From Ustilaginoidea virens (lineage: Eukaryota > Ascomycota > Sordariomycetes > Hypocreales > Clavicipitaceae), in NCBI RefSeq assembly GCF_000687475.1, contig NC_057318.1, forward strand, positions 2,046,001-2,110,000: DNA of 64,000 bases, read 5' to 3'. Positions 1-10,121 of this stretch are shown piece by piece (the stretch's first letter is position 1; each line of letters opens with the position of its first letter). Position numbers and translations under genes: made by a program. Below the pieces are notes generated by a model. The model made no database searches. It saw only the letters and a list, made by a program, of their open reading frames with translations, and was not told the origin of the DNA.

Positions 1-1337
1 GTCTAGTGCTATAAGCCTGTCTTATAATATCCTATTGCCTATTCGCTATGGGGCAAAATCGAGACTAAGCCGGATAGGGTCCCTAGTAGTTAAAGCAGTA
101 CTCTCTTTTATTACTAATAATACTAGGGCAGTCTTTATCTCTATTAGGGTATTTCTCTGCGCTACACTATCCGCATCGAGGGGTCTCTATATAGTAATTC
201 GCAATATATCCGAATTTGAAGCATTAATAGCACTATCTTAGGTAGATAGTTTCATCGTATAGTTCAGCCTTAAAGATTTCTACTTAGTAGATAACTCTAG
301 TCTTATAAAGTTGGTTTACTACTTCTACATTAATTACTCTAATAATTAGGGGGGCTCTTATTGCTTCTTTATAGGGTTTCCTTATAGCAACTCTACTAAT
401 GCCGGGGCTATTAGCTTAGGTTAGGTTCAATTTAATATCTTCAATAGAGATATTCTTAGAGAATTAAATAGGAAATCCTTTAATAATAATACTAAAGGTA
501 TAGATATTCGGTATAGCTCCTATACCGAATGCGAAAAAGATCTAAGTGGTTTCTATAGTAAAACGGGATGCGGCTTCTGCGAAGGTAATAACTATATCTC
601 CGCTATAGAGTCGGCAAGCAGTAATAGCATTAATACCTCTAGTAGTAATATTTACCGCTTTTATAATCTCGATAGGGGTTCTCTATCGTAGGTTCTTAGC
701 AATACTATCTCCTTTAATTATTATTTCATAGTAGATTCTTAGCGGTATAGATAGGGTGGTCGGTTTAGGTAGTATAGTCGTTAGTATGCCTTTAGTAGTA
801 ATGCTAGCCTAGGTCGTTCTAAAGGGGGTCTTTAAGGCAAAAGCTTTATTTATAGCGCTCTCTACTACTTTTTCCAAATTATCAGTCGTAATAAGGTTCG
901 AGTTTGGGTTTAAAGCAAAATTAATTCGGTTAATACGTTTAATGCTGTCGACTAGGCTGGTAATAGTATTCCATATATTTCCCAGTATAGCTACTAGGAC
1001 GTAATCTGCGATCTTTTAGTAATACTATTTAAGCAATTCGGTTTCTTCTCGGGTTCCTGCATTAGTTTATGCGATATTGCCGCTAATTCGTCTGTAATTA
1101 TTATTAATAATAGTGATACGGTGGTTATAGTGACTCGACTCGAGTCCACCCCTATTTCCTCCGTCTAAGTCTATAATTTCCGCCGCCTCGACCGCGCCTT
1201 CCTCCTAGTGCCGATGCGCCATCAGTAGATAGGGTAAGATAAGGTAAGGAATTAATTTAGCAACTTTTTAACTATTTTAAGGGTGTATTCGCGCTGGTAC
1301 CGAGGTGCGGGCGAAATCGCGAAAAGTTTTTTCTCTA
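1..1337 (-). mobile_element. LINE 0, 5' part, Tad/I-like non-LTR retrotransposon
   Basis: This is the 5' portion of a minus-strand LINE whose 3' part lies outside the window. Its 5' terminus at about 1310-1337 carries, on the minus strand, the TTTCGCGATTTCGCCCGCACC-type leader that also ends LINEs A to E, here in a diverged form. The body corresponds to the gag-like ORF1 and is full of TAG/TAA stops. It interrupts the 3' region of gypsy-2, whose sequence resumes at about 1338. The upstream zinc-knuckle part and the reverse transcriptase are not in view. It is more diverged from LINEs A-E than they are from each other, so it may be a third subfamily. Confidence 0.7.
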
Positions 1338-1489
1338 TTAAGGGAGGGGCATACTAGCGCCGATATTATTATTATTTTTTTTAATTTAAAGGGTATTTAG
1401 AATTTTTTTTTTTTTTAGGTAAGCGTTCGGCGTTATTTACTAATCTAATAGACCCTATTTTGGGACCTAGCTAGGCCTATTATAAATCC

Positions 1490-1672
1490 TAATATCCCCC
1501 TATTTAGCCTTAAATATTTCTTATATAGTAGTATTTTTAAAGTTTTCTAGGGGTTCCTATATTAGTAAATCGTACCCTTTCTACTTTATAAATATATTAT
1601 ACTTCTATCCTTAGCCTTATATATTCTTCGCTATAAATATTTCCTTAACTTTATACTCTTTATATAGGTTCG
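1490..1672 (-). pseudogene. Chromodomain of gypsy-2 integrase (relic)
   Basis: The minus strand matches gypsy-1 30425-30600, where the frame reads EYKVKEIL then K-GYN then EPLENFKDI. This is the chromodomain pattern of an E-x-V-E-x-I-L start, an aromatic cage strand and W-x-P-x-x-N-L. The fold binds methylated H3K9 in chromoviruses and directs integration to heterochromatin. The frame is broken by RIP stops. Confidence 0.7.
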
Positions 1673-3516
1673 TAAAGTCTTAGGGGAGGATAAATAAAGA
1701 CCTAGGTTATATATTGGTTATTACTTAATTAGGTAATAGATTAAAAACAGCTTATTCGATTAGGTTAATATAAAAAACCGAATAGATGCCTTATAGGATA
1801 TTAAGCTAGATATTAAGCGGTAATAAGATAGTAATAATAGTATATTTAGTAGAGACCTAATCGAGCTTTTTATATAGGCGGTTCATTTTAATATTCCGGA
1901 GGTTTAATTATACCTAATTACTAACCTAAAAACGTTCGGCTAGGTATTATAAATAATTAGTAGTATCTTACTATTATTATTATATAAAGGCGATAGTAGC
2001 TTAGGCTAATTCCTATCTCTCTTTAAGGTTACTAAAAAAAAAGGCTATATACCCCTTTAGGGTAATTAAGCTTAAGGTTACCTCTAAAGGTAGAGTAATA
2101 ATCGGAATATTAAACCTATTAAGTAGCTAGTTTAGGCTAAACCTAATAATAAATAATATCTAATTATTTAACGCGAGTTAAAATACCGCAAGATGGTATA
2201 GCTAATCGTATTAATTAAAGGAAATTATAATATAGAGGACTGCCTATACCTCTTAGTTTATTCGCTTTATACCGCTATTGGTTTAAGGGTGGTATACTAT
2301 TAATAGAAGTTGCTTAGTCCCGACTAATTTATATAGTATAGACTGAAATTAGCCTATCTAGTCTGAACCTCGATTGCTAATAATCTTCTTAGGGAAGCTA
2401 TAGAAGCGCTATTAGTACTATTAGAAGTATTTTATATAATCTTCTGCTTTTATTAAGTATATAGCCTTAACCTGGATATACTTCAATAAGCGGTCTGTAA
2501 TTACTATAAGAAATCGTGGGTTGGAGGTATTATAGGTAGGAAAATCGGTTATAAAGTCGACTAATATCTATAACTAAAAACGGTTTATAATCGTTAGTAA
2601 TTATAGTAGGCCCTGTCGCAATTAGCAGCTCTTATATACTCTATAGTATTAGTAATTCTAAATATATTTTGCTACTTTAGACGATATATTATTAAAGTAA
2701 TAATCCTATCGCAATAGTTAGAAGGTAGTATTTTTCCCTAGGTGGCCTGCTATAGGCGAGTTATAATAGCGTTAGATCACTATAGTAGTTAAGGGTTTAA
2801 ATAATAGAAGCTATACCTATGCCTGGTAAAGGAGTATATTATATGTATTTAGGGTATAGTTAGTAATTTATTCTTATATTACCACTTCTACTAAAAATCG
2901 TTATTCCCTATTTATAATTGCCGTCTATTAGGCCTAATATATATTATTTTTAGATATCGCTTAATTTTAAATAGCTTAAAGGTAAGAATCGGTAAAGATA
3001 TATAGGCTATAAGATAAGGTGGTCTTTAGGGCTAAAGTTAATCTTATTTTGCCTTCTATTTTATCTATATTAAGTGCTAAAATAGATAGCGGTTTTAAGA
3101 TCTAGCCGATTTATAGTTTTACCTTATCTGCCTTTTATTCCTATCGAAAAAGCGCATTAAGGTATTAGGCTTATAATCCTAGCCTATATTAAAGATAGAA
3201 GTTAAAAAGCGCTAAAGTTTTAGCCTATTAGGCTTATCGCTTAGATATTTCTTATAATCGGGCGAAGTACTTTAGGTTTTTATAGTCGATAAGGATAATA
3301 AAGGAGGAGGCTATTAAATAGAGTTCTACTAATTATGCCTTAAGGCAAAAGATAATAGTAAGGAATTCCTTATTATATATAATATAGTTCTATTCTGTAT
3401 CTAATAAGTAAGCGGAATAATATATAATAGGGTAAAATATACTATCCTCCTTAACCTATAATAGATAGTTATTAAGGGCCGTACTAAAACTATTTGCCTT
3501 AAGGACTATCTCTTTA

Positions 3517-3530
3517 TTAGGGTCCTATTA
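3517..3530. repeat. Target-site duplication of LINE A (left copy)
   Basis: TTAGGGTCCTATTA occurs here and at 10122-10135, exactly flanking LINE A. The uninterrupted site is seen in gypsy-1 near 21057-21073 in reverse complement, which confirms that LINE A landed in a gypsy-2 RNase H region. Confidence 0.9.
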
Positions 3531-4231
3531 TTATTAAATTACTCTAGGGGGCTATTCTAAGCTAGAAATGCCTATCTAGTACTCTGGCAAATAATCCGGA
3601 AGGGAAAAACCTAAGGTCTGGGGGGAAAACCCTTCCTACTAATATAATTATAACGACTAGGGAGTCGGGCCCCCTAGGGGGCCGATGGGTTTCCGGCATA
3701 TAGGAAAGGTAGGTGCGCTATCGCTTAGGATTATACCTAGCGGTAGTGCTAGGAAGAGTGCGAGAGCGATCTAGAGAAAGTAGGTCTAGAAAAAAGTAGG
3801 TTTAGTATCTATAGGGGAGAGGTAGCCTTAGGTCGGTATGCTATAAATCGAAAGTAAAATGGGGGTTATATAAGCGGGGCAGCGCTAGCTGCATAGCACG
3901 CGCGCCGGCTGCACGGTATATATATTACGTGGGGCTATTGGAGTAAGAGTGAGGGAATTTTCTATTATTGGGGCTATATCGGCGGCAAATCGGCTATAGG
4001 GGGGGTGCTTAGTAGAAGGCAAATGGTATCGGGTTAGGGGTTAGGGTAAGCTAAGTATAAAGAGAGAGTATAGGGGCCTCTAATTAGACGAAAATATAAA
4101 GGTATAGGTATCCCCCGATTTTTTAATCCCTTTTTCTTCCTTTCTGTATAGCTATTATTTTTTCTATATATAATCCCTTTAAGCCTTATTCTCTAGCGCT
4201 ATAGGGATAACGCTAACCCGTGCGGTAGGGC

Positions 4232-4345
4232 GGTAATATTAGTAATAGCATTAGTATTAGCAATAGCGGCAGTAGTAGTATTAGCAGCAGTAATAGCAGC
4301 AGCAGCAATAGCTATAGCAATAGTAATAATAATAATAGTAGTAGT
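4232..4345 (+). repeat. Degenerate CAG/AGC trinucleotide tract
   Basis: A run of AGC, AGT, CAG, TAG, AAT and TAA triplets lies near the LINE A 3' end. In the frame that continues into the antisense reading frame it reads CAG/CAA mixed with TAG/TAA. That is what RIP would make of a poly-glutamine (CAG)n tract. Equivalent tracts sit at the same place in LINEs B, D and E. Confidence 0.8.
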
Positions 4346-5060
4346 ATGCCGAAAAAGTCGGTATCTTTAGATAAAAGGGTGGGTACTACCCGCTCCTATT
4401 ATACTAGTGCTACTAACCCTTTATTACTAGCTTAGCAAGCTATAAGGTTGGCCCTATAATCTTTACCTAATACAAGCTAAAGACCCTAAATATTATTACT
4501 ACTCTTAATAAGGTAAAATTTAACTAATCGAACCCTAATCTAATTAGCATTCGAATAATAGTAATATAGTATAGTACCGTATAGGGCCTAGGGCGGTATA
4601 TTTTATATATACTACGGTAGGGAAGACCTATTAACTCTTTAAATAGACTCCTAAGAACTAAGAGTCTATTTATACCCTCCTAAATGCCTAAAAGGTATTA
4701 GCCATAGGGGGGGAGGTATATATAAGGTGCGGGGACTATATAGGATAGGTGTTAATATAGATAGGTCGATAACTATTATGCCCTTTAGTTAAGGGCGTGG
4801 TAAGTATCGATTGCCTATAGTAGGGGGAAGGTAGCGGCGGTAGCAATAATAGTAAGGGGGAGTATCGCTCCTAAGGTGACCTAAGAGGCGCTAAACCTTA
4901 AGGAGCGTAAGGTAGGAGTATTAGAGGGTATCTAGGCCGCCTTAGAGCTATTTATCTCTTAGGGGCAAAAGAGGGCGGTAGAGGGGGAGGGGGAGAGGGG
5001 GGAGAGGGAGGGGGGGCTACTATAGGGGCCGGCGGGGGAGGGGGAAGGGGGGGGAAAAGG
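4240..5060 (+). pseudogene. Antisense reading frame in LINE A 3' region (unidentified)
   Basis: This frame lies on the strand opposite to ORF2, with codons starting at positions equal to 1 modulo 3. It begins in the triplet tract and then reads YAEKVGIF-RQKGGYY, taking TAA as a RIP product of CAA. A VDNYYAL motif follows near 4765, an Ala/Val linker near 4831-4855, then IAPKVT and NLKERKV at 4867-4911, then an acidic Glu/Gly/Arg tail in the G-tract. LINE B aligns to it at the protein level in the same frame (AQAVSDI-QKGKYR, VDNYKAL, SAPRVT, NLKERKV). A further open stretch in another frame (LELIKAVEAKDLVYK, 5240 onward) overlaps the ORF2 C-terminus. I do not recognise the product. A shadow of an unseen sense frame remains possible. 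Confidence 0.5.
4975..5060 (+). repeat. G-rich tract with quadruplex potential
   Basis: About 85 bases are almost pure G and A, with many runs of 3-8 G. Equivalent tracts occur in LINE B (15045-15135), LINE D (50811-50890) and, as C on the plus strand, in LINE E (47083-47175). GG and GA contexts are not RIP targets, so such tracts survive. In sense LINE RNA the tract is C-rich. Confidence 0.8.
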
Positions 5061-5199
5061 GGCTCTAATATTAATATTATAGCTTTAGAGTAGCTAAAAA
5101 TTAATTATATTTATCTGCCTACTATATCTCCTCTCTCCTATATTGGAATATTATTATTAGATATTAGGGGCGGTATTAGGCGGTTAGGGTTGGCTTAAT

Positions 5200-7170
5200 G
5201 CCTCTATAGGGGTAGATCGCTAAAGCGATTAGGCGAGTTAGAACTAATTAAAGCGGTCGAGGCTAAAGATCTAGTATATAAGTTAGCGGGTAAGGCTTAG
5301 TTTATTAAGGGCAATAGAAATCCCTTAGTAGTCTCGGAAGAGGCTTAGGCCGGTCCTATATAGCTATTAGCGCTATCGTTTATATTTTAGGCAAGAGAGG
5401 ATTAGATAATAATAGTCTTTAGGAGCCTTTCTATATCGGTAGAGAGGTAAGGGTATAATAAGGACTTAGCGTTAGTAGAGGAAGGAGTTTAATCTAATCT
5501 TTTCTATATAAAGCTAGGTAAATATAGCCGATTTATATTTAAAGAGGCTATTATAGAGCTGAATTATTATAGCTAAAGAATAGAAGTCTAAGGCCCTTTC
5601 TACCGCTATAGGCCTATATCGCCGCCGTTTTGCTCTTATAGCGGCTTAGTATTTAGACTACCTAATAAGCCACTCTTTTGCCAGGTATTCCTCGGCTATT
5701 AGCTACTATAAGTCGAGTTCTAAGAATAGGATATATATCTAGGGTCCTTTATAATTATTCTACTAATAGCATTAGAGTATTACTATTATTATAATAGAGG
5801 CGTAATTAATTCGCTTAGCTATCCTAATCTTTATTATCCTTTCTAAAAATCGCTAATAGATATAGTTTAGGTATAAATTAATAGGTGGTATAGCTGCCTT
5901 AATTTTAAAGATATCTATCGGTATAGCCTTAAAGGCCTTAATAATAATTTAAAGGCAAGATAATTATTCTATAGTTAGTAATTTTACGATACCTTTCGCT
6001 ATCCTACTAGGGGCAATAGGGGTATACTATACTCTTACGCTAAAGGCGATAGTAGTGTAAATAACCTATATATAGACTAATCGGGCCTCCCTATATTAAT
6101 ATCCCTATATAAAGGCCGCTATCGCTATAAGGGCAAATCGCTACCGCTTAAGCTTTTTAGCTATTTTTATGCGGTATTTATACTACTAAAGTTTTTAGTG
6201 GATTTTAACCCTTAGGAAATAAGCATATTGCTTTAGCTAAATCGTTATAGTCCCGAGTCGGACTAGCGTCTTATCTACCTTATAGGCATATATAAAATAG
6301 ATAAGCTTACTTTTTCCTAAATTAAAATTAAGCCTAGCTTATTTAAACCACTTATTATAGATCGTCTATGCCTTTTCGAGTAGGGTTTAGGTCTCCCCTA
6401 TACTCCTCCTATATACTATAATATTAGTATTATCTATAAACCCTAGGGTAATAATAGAGGCTACCTCTTTAAGCCTTTTATAAAGTAATATAATATAGAC
6501 TAAGAAGAGGATAAGGGAAAAGGGGGACCCTTATAAGACCCTAGTAGTAATAGGTAAGTTATTAGTTAATTTACCCTTAAAATAAATTCGCGTTATATAA
6601 GAGTCGGTAAAGCCGCAGACCTATACTATAATCTATAATAGCAATCCTTTTTCTAAAAGTAGGTAGGTAAATTAAATATAGTTTACTATATTAAAGGCTA
6701 TAGATATATTAAGCTAGAGGAGCGAAGCGATCCTACCGTAATATTATACTATACAAACTATTTCTATAAGAGTACTAAGGGCTATATCTATAGAATAATT
6801 AGCTCTATTTCCTATCTAAAGGTCTAAAAGTAGGTTACCCTCCTTAAAGGCAGTAGTAAGCTAGTGCACTATTATAGCTTTTAGGACTTTATTAGTTAGG
6901 TTAAGTAAAGATATTAGTTTCTAGCCTCTTACTTTAGAGTATTCCTCTAGTTTCTTTCCTAGCTTTTTTAATACGACTATATAGGCCTCCCGGAACTAAG
7001 CCGGGTAATGCCTAATATAGTAAAACTTATTAAGAAGGTAGGTAAAAGTTATAATTAAAAAGGGGCTATATACCTTAAGGAATCCTATAAATAGCCTATC
7101 TAGTCTAAGGGCTTTCTAGCTAGCTATATAGTAAAGGGCGGTATAGACCTCTTTATATATAAATCTTTTA
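5200..7170 (-). pseudogene. LINE A ORF2: reverse transcriptase and C-terminal region
   Basis: On the minus strand, GSPLS-ILFL-YI and then G-FIDN-TNIIV (6416-6446) mark the palm of a non-LTR reverse transcriptase. The FIDN is a RIP-damaged F-A-D-D catalytic box. Upstream is the region equivalent to the LINE fingers, and downstream the KGIAK- and AYK-type region that follows RT in fungal LINEs. The enzyme would copy its own RNA at a nicked target (target-primed reverse transcription). Stops and the lost aspartates rule out activity. No RNase H domain was recognised. Confidence 0.8.
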
Positions 7171-7649
7171 TACGGCGGGAACTTTATATTAGCGAATTAA
7201 GGGAAGGTCGGGTCTAGTATATTTTTAAATATTATATAAGACTAAAGGAAGAAATATTAAGTAAGGACTTATACTTTATCGCTATATATAGTTACTAAAG
7301 GGTGGCTAAGGCTGGTATATTCGAGTGGTAGGATCTCCCTAAACTTGGGGGGGAGGCCGCTATATAGTCTGGCCTATTATTCTAGGGACTAGAAGTCTAT
7401 ATTTTATATTATAGCTTTCTTTAATGCCTCTCTCTAAAAGTATTATCGCTCTTTTTATACGATTTAGGTTTAGGTAGCTCCTATATTTTAGGCGGCCTTA
7501 TAGTTTTCGGGGGTATAGCATACTACCTACTTCCAATATACTTTTTTCGTAGCGATAATAGCTATTTTTATATGGTTATTCTACTATAGTTCTATAGCGG
7601 GGGCTCTAGGGGTTTTCTTTAGGGCTATAATATCTGCAATTTCTTAAAG

Positions 7650-8690
7650 TTAGTAAGTAAGCCATTTAGTATATATATCTATTTTTTTAGGGGAGCTAAA
7701 TAGGGCCGCAGTAGCGGTAGGCATAAGGCGGTTTTTAGCTTCTACCTAAGCGAGGTATCGGTCGAGGGATTTCTAGCTATTTTTCAGGTAGGCTTTAGCG
7801 GCTTATAGGTTGCCGGTATCGATATAGATAAGCTATAGGATATAGTCAGACCTAGCGAGGTCTATATTACTAAGGTACTTAATAGTGAGGTCTTATATAA
7901 CCTAGGTATAGTCTATAATACTATTTTTTTTACTTAGCGCTTACCGTATAATTTTGCTATAGGGGGTCGCTAGGCTAAGTTTCTATTATATTGTAAGGTT
8001 AAAGAGGGTATTAATACTAAGTAAGGTTCTATCTAAGCTATCCTATAAAGGATAGTATATATTAAAGTCCCTAACGAATGCGCTTTAGGGTTAGGGCAGG
8101 AGCCTTATAAGATCTATAAGGGGGGTAGTTTAATTATATTTATAACCTAGGGAGTAGATAGAATAAATATCGGTTTTAATAAGGCAGACCTTATACTAGT
8201 TAGGTCCTTTCTTAGTAGTCTATATGCCGGGACTATACCGCTTATAAATATATATTGCCATTTATCTATTATAGGCTACTAATATATATTTACTAAGGCT
8301 TAGGCTCGGTAGGGCGCGGCTAGGTATAGTAGGTTTTTAGATTATTATAATATCGGGTTCGCTTTAGTAGTAAAGCGCTATTTATATAAAGGAGGTTTTC
8401 TTCTATATATTCTAATAGAGGACTAATATTATGCAGATAGGCGTATAAAGGTCGGTAGCGGCGGTATATCGGTGGTTATAGTAAAGGCAGAGGTTAAGGC
8501 TAGAGTAGGTATAGGCTTTAGGGCCGATAGGGTCCTAATCTATCCTAATATTAGGACCGGTTATAAAAATGCAGTAAGGGTATAATTTAGTCTAGTATTA
8601 AATATTCCTTTAGAGATAGAGCCCCCTCGGCTAAAGCAGCAGCTATATTTATATAAGGAGGATCCTTTTAAGATAATATATTCAATCGGT
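7650..8690 (-). pseudogene. LINE A ORF2: apurinic-like endonuclease domain
   Basis: At about 8040-8075 the minus strand reads R-DFN-IYYPL-D, a worn form of the G-D-F-N-x-H-H-P-L-W motif of LINE endonucleases. This domain nicks the target DNA to start insertion. The same motif is at 44063 in LINE E, 40270 in LINE B, 53880 in LINE D and 57240 in LINE C. Frames are interrupted by stops. Confidence 0.7.
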
Positions 8691-8799
8691 TCCCTTAGGG
8701 GTAAAATACTAGCTACTTTATATCGGTTTAGTTCCGCGATAGGAATAGCATTTATAGATATTATAGGAGGCGCTATAAAGAGCCTAGATCGGCTAGTAT

Positions 8800-9960
8800 A
8801 AGAATTCCTAGCTAACTCCTATTGCTTATTTAAGGTTCTATAGAGGTAGGACTATACCGGGTATAGGCCTTTATAGTTAAGGCATAACTCTCTTTATCTA
8901 TAGGAGACTATTAAGCAGGCCTACTCCCCTTCTAAGTGCCTTTCCATACTATATTGGCTATACCGCAGGGCTACTATACAGTAGGCCGCGATATATCCAA
9001 ACTTAAAGTAGTTATAGCACTATTTAGGGTGTAGGGCATTATTATAAGGTTCAGCTTTAAATATCTCTGCCTAGTAGATAATACTAGACTTATAGAGCTT
9101 ATTAGCGAGGTCGATAGAGTTTATGCCTATAATTAGGGGCGTATATATAATAGTCCTATATAGGCGGCGGGGGGAGGCTCTAATAAAGCCTTCTCTATTT
9201 GCTTTAGTAAGGTTTTAATAGATTTCTTTAGTTACGATATTTACTATATAGCTAGTAGGGAAATTCTTAATAATAAGACTAAATAAGCATTAGTTTAGTT
9301 CTACCTCTTATCTAAAAGCGGGTCGGACCTAAGTCGTATCGGCGATAAGACTTTTTACTACTTCTTCTATAAAGGTAACGATAGTATCGCCGCTATATAG
9401 CCTATATGCCATAATCGCGGTATTCCTAGTGGTAGCTCTATTAACGGTATCTACAATTTCGACTGGTATTTAGTTGCGTAGGACCTTACTAATACTATTG
9501 CCTTTAATTAAAATTTCCCTATAGATATATAGCGGGACCGGAAGGGGGGCGACGGTATATTAGGGTGGTATAGCAGCAGTAGTATATCCTTATGCCGCGA
9601 TATTTGCCTAGGTAGTAGCCGGCGCCTATTTTAGGATATTTTAGAGGGCTGATTTAATAGCTTTTTCGATAGTCTTTAAAATTATATTAGTAAGGGTGCT
9701 AATAGGGTCTAGGGTAGCTTTACCGTAGGCCGTATCGGCTATAGTTTTTATGATTTTTTGCATTTATCTTAGTATTACTAGGGGGATATAATCCTAAAGC
9801 TCTTTTATCGATTCTTTAATTATAATAGTAGTAGATCGCTTCCGCTCTTAAGTAGGCTCGGTTTCGGTCTAGTTATACTGTATACTATTTGCGATCGTAA
9901 TAGTAGGGTTATAGCAGCTATATATAATGCCGCCCTTATTCCCTCCGTCGATATCTATTA
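8800..9960 (-). pseudogene. LINE A ORF1: gag-like RNA-binding protein
   Basis: The minus strand at about 9060-9000 reads CYNYFKF-GYIAAYC, a CX2CX4HX4C zinc knuckle with C and H changed to Y. A second Cys cluster follows. Such ORF1 proteins coat LINE RNA. The likely start lies in the conserved leader near 9960, but no ATG is conserved between copies, so the true start is unknown. Confidence 0.7.
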
Positions 9961-10079
9961 CTTTATTCGCGCCCGCTACGCCCACTCCCTAGACGCAATA
10001 CGCTATAGGCGAGGGGGGTAAATAGACGAGAGGAAGCGATTAGGATTATCAGAATTGATTTTAGAGGCGGTTCCGTGCC

Positions 10080-10121
10080 GCTACCTAGGTGCGGGCGAAA
10101 TCGCGAAAAATTTTTACTATT
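10080..10121 (-). promoter_or_regulatory. LINE A 5' terminus and internal leader
   Basis: The 5' end carries the sequence GGTGCGGGCGAAATCGCGAAA (plus reading), shared by every LINE in the window and followed outward by a run of T. LINEs of this type carry an internal promoter at the 5' end. The extreme conservation of this box among RIP-damaged copies makes it a candidate, but function is inferred only from position. Confidence 0.5.

Larger units (their letters stand above)
1338..3530 (-). mobile_element. Gypsy-2 chromovirus, 3' half (integrase, RNase H)
   Basis: This is the reverse complement of gypsy-1 from about 21050 to 22636 and 30139 to 30780, with no copia insertion at the junction (near 1960). 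From right to left it carries the end of RNase H (3100-3500), the zinc-binding and core parts of integrase (about 1950-2900) and the chromodomain (about 1490-1672). Stops are frequent and all RIP-like. It continues beyond LINE A at 10122-13269. The 3' LTR is not present because LINE 0 interrupts the 3' region at about 1338. Confidence 0.85.
3531..10121 (-). mobile_element. LINE A, full-length Tad/I-like retrotransposon
   Basis: This is a complete 6.6 kb LINE inserted in gypsy-2 with a 14 bp target-site duplication. On the minus strand the order is leader (10120-9970), gag-like ORF1 (about 9960-8800), endonuclease (about 8690-7650), reverse transcriptase (about 7170-5900), ORF2 C-terminus (about 5900-5200), a long 3' region and a (TAA)n tail at 3531. 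Its closest relative in the window is LINE D. Subfamily-specific 3' sequence (TTAAATTACTCTAGGGGG in plus-strand reading) separates A/D from B/E. All frames are broken by TAG/TAA, so it is inactive. Confidence 0.9.

Noticed and set aside
35..241. 68-codon open frame on the plus strand
   Set aside because: It lies antisense within LINE 0 ORF1, has no homologue in view and is short for an AT-rich relic.
4346..4720. ATG-started frame beginning MPKK in LINE A, with similar ATG starts in LINEs B, D and E
   Set aside because: Although the ATG is shared, downstream similarity between subfamilies (VDNY-AL, ERKV) is in the neighbouring frame, so this frame was judged a shadow of the antisense frame.
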